Positions 62,147-64,000 of a stretch of 64,000 nucleotides of DNA are shown here, in pieces (within the stretch, counting starts at the first letter, position 1; each line of letters begins with the position of its first letter). The translations under genes were made by a program, and so were the position numbers. The notes under the pieces were generated by a model that saw nothing but the letters and a program-made list of their open reading frames with translations, made no database searches and was not told the DNA's origin. The stretch covers positions 1 through 64,000 of the forward strand of contig NZ_WBMT01000023.1 of NCBI RefSeq assembly GCF_008923185.1. Reading direction: 5' to 3'. This stretch comes from Actinomadura rudentiformis (lineage in GTDB: Bacteria; Actinomycetota; Actinomycetes; Streptosporangiales; Streptosporangiaceae).

Positions 62147-63011
62147 GCGATCTGAACGATCTGAACGGCTCGCCGTGCGCAAGACCTACAAGCTGTTCAT
62201 CGGGGGCGCGTTCCCCCGGTCCGAGTCCGGCAGGTCGTACGTGGTGAACGACGGCAAGGGCACCTTCCTCGCCAACGCCTCCCAGGCGTCCCGCAAGGAC
62301 GTGCGGGACGCGGTGGTCGCCGCCCGCAAGGCGTTCGGCGGCTGGGCCGGGCGCACCCCCTACAACCGGGGTCAGATCCTCTACCGGATCGCCGAGATGC
62401 TGGAGGGCCGCCGGGCGCAGTTCGTCGAGGAGCTGCGCGCCGCCGGGCTGGCCAAGGCCGCGGCGAACGCCGAGGTGGACGCCGCGATCGACCGCTGGGT
62501 CTGGTACGCGGGATGGGCCGACAAGCTCGGCGCGGTCGGCGGCTCGGCCAACCCGGTCGCCGGACCGTTCTTCAACTTCTCCACGCCGGAGCCGACGGGC
62601 GTCGTCGGCATCGTCGCCCCGGACTCCCCGCTGCTCGGTCTCGTGTCGGTCGTCGCCCCGGCGATCGTGTCGGGCAACACGTGCGTCGTCATCGCCTCCG
62701 AGCCGTCGCCGCTGCCTTCGATCACGTTCGCCGAGGTGCTGGCGACGTCGGACCTTCCGGGCGGCGTCGTCAACGTGCTGACCGGCCGCCGCGATGAGTT
62801 GGCGCCGTGGCTCGCCGCGCACATGGACGTGAACGCCATCGACCTCGCCGGAGTGGCACGGGACCGCGTCAGGACCCTGGAAGAGGCGGCCGCCGAAAAT
62901 CTCAAGCGGGTGCTGCGACCGGGCGTGACCGACTGGTCCGCAGAGCCCGGAACAGGCCGTATGACCGCCTTCCTGGAGACCAAGACGGTATGGCATCCGG
63001 TGGGCGTCTGA
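62139..63011 (+). CDS. Truncated ALDH-like protein without catalytic domain
   Basis: A 290-residue protein with the ALDH cofactor-binding half only: KLFIGGAFPRSESGRSYVV, APDSPLLGLVSVVAPAIVSGNTCVVIASEPSPLPSITFAEVLATSDLPGGVVNVLTG. After this the chain ends in a short tail (VRTLEEAAAENLKRVLRPG) with no catalytic Cys or Glu loop. It overlaps the active ALDH by 8 bp, so the two are probably made in equal amounts. An ALDH16-like pair, in which a pseudo-ALDH unit accompanies an active one, is a reasonable reading. The N-terminus has an S-E-R microrepeat (tctgaacga). Confidence 0.85.
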   Translation: MSERSERSERLAVRKTYKLFIGGAFPRSESGRSYVVNDGKGTFLANASQASRKDVRDAVVAARKAFGGWAGRTPYNRGQILYRIAEMLEGRRAQFVEELRAAGLAKAAANAEVDAAIDRWVWYAGWADKLGAVGGSANPVAGPFFNFSTPEPTGVVGIVAPDSPLLGLVSVVAPAIVSGNTCVVIASEPSPLPSITFAEVLATSDLPGGVVNVLTGRRDELAPWLAAHMDVNAIDLAGVARDRVRTLEEAAAENLKRVLRPGVTDWSAEPGTGRMTAFLETKTVWHPVGV

Positions 63012-63059
63012 CCTGCTGAAGTAACAGTGTGTGTGTAGAGCGTCAACAAATGTGGAATA

Positions 63060-63094
63060 GATCTCCCCGTAACTGATCACACGGGGGGGAGATC
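63060..63094 (+). promoter_or_regulatory. Hairpin sequestering the ribosome binding site of the histone-like gene
   Basis: GATCTCCCC (63060-63068) pairs perfectly with GGGGAGATC (63086-63094), which includes most of the Shine-Dalgarno sequence of the next gene (run of G, then GAGATCA, two nt before the GTG). A GT/AC pair (63069-63070 with 63081-63082) could extend it. In the folded mRNA the start would be hidden, a possible translational control. Confidence 0.5.
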
Positions 63095-63095
63095 A

Positions 63096-64000
63096 GTGCC
63101 TACCAAGACTGCAGAGCGCGCGACGTCCAGCCGAGGTACGGCTAGTCGCGCGAAAAGCTCAGCCGCGAGGAAGACCACCGGGCGCAAGCCGGCCACCAGG
63201 AAGTCGGCCGGCAAGCGTGTCAGCGCCGCCGCGAAGACCACGGCACCGCGTACCACGGTCAAGCGCTCGACGGCTGCCAAGGGCACCGCCAAGAAGTCCA
63301 CGGCCCGGAAGTCGACCACGGCCCGGAAGTCCACTTCCGCGGCCCGCAGGTCGACCACCGGCACGTCGGCCGCCAGCAGGTCGACGACCGCCAGAAAGTC
63401 CACCACGGGCAGGAGGAGCACCACCGCCGCGAGGAAGACGGCGTCCCGCAGCACCGCCACCGCCGGCCGGACGTCCTCGGCGATGGCGACCAAGGCCAAG
63501 ACCGCCGCCACCAAGGCCTCGTCCGCCGCCAAGCAGATGAAGTCGGCGACGACCAAGGCCACGGCGTCGGTCAAGGCCATGACGGCCATGACCAAGGCGA
63601 TGACCACCGCCACCAAGGCGATGAACGACGCCGCCAAGGCGATGAGCACTGCCGCCAAGGCCGTGTCCACGGCCCAGAAGACCTCGGGCACGGCCCGGAA
63701 GGCGGCCGGTGGCCGGAAGGCCACGTCGGCTGCCAAGAAGACGACCTCGACCGGCCGGGCCACAGGGGCCCGCAAGTCGACCAGGGCCAAGAAGGCGACC
63801 GCGGAGAAGTCGACCGCCAAGAAGACGACCGCGCGCAAGTCGACCGCTCGCAAGGCGACCACGGGCCGCAAGGCCGCCGCCAAGAAGTCCACCACCGCCG
63901 GCAAGACCGCGGCGGCACGGAAGAGCACAGCGGGGAGGAGCACGGCACGCAAGTCCACGACCGCGCGTAAGTCGACCGCGCGTAAGTCGACCGCGCGTAA
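63096..64000 (+). CDS. Lys/Ala/Ser/Thr-rich histone H1-like protein, 3' end cut by the window
   Basis: From GTG 63096 the plus strand stays open to the last base (about 301 codons, no stop). The product starts VPTKTAERATSSRGTASRAK and is almost only K, R, A, S, T and G, with many KSTARK/KSTTARK-like repeats, resembling the C-terminal tails of eukaryotic H1 and of HupS/HU2 proteins. No HU fold precedes the tail here. A central region is richer in Met and Ala (KAMTAMTKAMTTATKAMND). Likely binds DNA non-specifically and compacts it. A strong G-rich Shine-Dalgarno site lies directly upstream and can be hidden by a hairpin. Confidence 0.82.
   Translation, partial: MPTKTAERATSSRGTASRAKSSAARKTTGRKPATRKSAGKRVSAAAKTTAPRTTVKRSTAAKGTAKKSTARKSTTARKSTSAARRSTTGTSAASRSTTARKSTTGRRSTTAARKTASRSTATAGRTSSAMATKAKTAATKASSAAKQMKSATTKATASVKAMTAMTKAMTTATKAMNDAAKAMSTAAKAVSTAQKTSGTARKAAGGRKATSAAKKTTSTGRATGARKSTRAKKATAEKSTAKKTTARKSTARKATTGRKAAAKKSTTAGKTAAARKSTAGRSTARKSTTARKSTARKSTAR

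Noticed and set aside
63077-63958. 293-codon minus-strand frame encoding an Ala/Val/Leu/Asp-rich hydrophobic product
   Set aside because: It is the antisense of the Lys/Ala/Ser/Thr-rich plus-strand gene, whose GTG has a strong ribosome binding site; AAG codons read backwards give Leu, so the apparent hydrophobicity is an artefact.

Overview
High-GC actinomycete chromosome, most likely from the Streptosporangiales (Streptosporangium/Nonomuraea/Actinomadura type). The evidence is codon usage with almost exclusively G/C third positions, many GTG starts, a single TTA codon in the whole window, and actinomycete-specific families: DUF3027, DUF2530, XRE-DUF5753 regulators, PF04672 methyltransferases, UdgX, IdeR, LAL-type LuxR regulators and a lysine-rich nucleoid protein. 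The genus is an inference. Coding density is very high and no gap between genes exceeds about 300 bp. I saw no rRNA, tRNA, CRISPR array, transposase or integrase.

Layout. 0-6.4 kb: start of a divergent gene at the left edge, DUF3027, a giant sacsin/HSP90-type ATPase-fold protein, DUF2530 and a purine (NCS2) permease. 6.4-9.8 kb: a hydrolase-TetR operon with a clear operator, then MarR plus an MFS exporter. 9.8-14 kb: two TerD-family genes (one fused to an FtsK-like module), ThpR, and an MFS gene with a TTA codon. 14-19.8 kb: a tandem-domain membrane protein, a secreted beta-propeller-like protein, a tiny membrane peptide gene, a glutamine amidotransferase and SerC.

19.9-26 kb is the most unusual segment. 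A 53-residue Cys-containing precursor-like peptide, an ABC exporter without a peptidase domain and an S26 signal peptidase form a candidate peptide biosynthesis/export locus. It has a strong dyad in the precursor promoter and a hairpin between precursor and exporter. Next to it lies a 937-residue membrane-spanning protein whose outer half is a periplasmic-binding-protein fold.

26-34.6 kb: citrate synthase, PdxH, an MFS gene, UdgX, IdeR, a PAS-GAF-PP2C-HATPase phosphatase and a zinc alcohol dehydrogenase. 34.6-43.6 kb: a methyltransferase, a small membrane protein, an EmrB-type exporter fused to a MarR-like domain, and a fatty acid/CoA block (thiolase, enoyl-CoA hydratase, MerR, IclR, acyl-CoA dehydrogenase). 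43.7-54 kb: a methyltransferase, two convergent LAL regulators, a CoA transferase divergent from an LLM oxidoreductase-SCP2 fusion, with a palindromic operator between the last two.

54-59.6 kb: hypothetical and membrane proteins, a NarL-type two-component system, and an XRE-DUF5753/SAM-methyltransferase pair. 59.7-63 kb: a deoC operon with an active aldehyde dehydrogenase and a truncated ALDH-like partner (a split ALDH16-like arrangement). 63.1 kb to the right edge: a Lys/Ala/Ser/Thr-rich histone-H1-like protein, cut by the window end, whose ribosome binding site can be sequestered by a hairpin.
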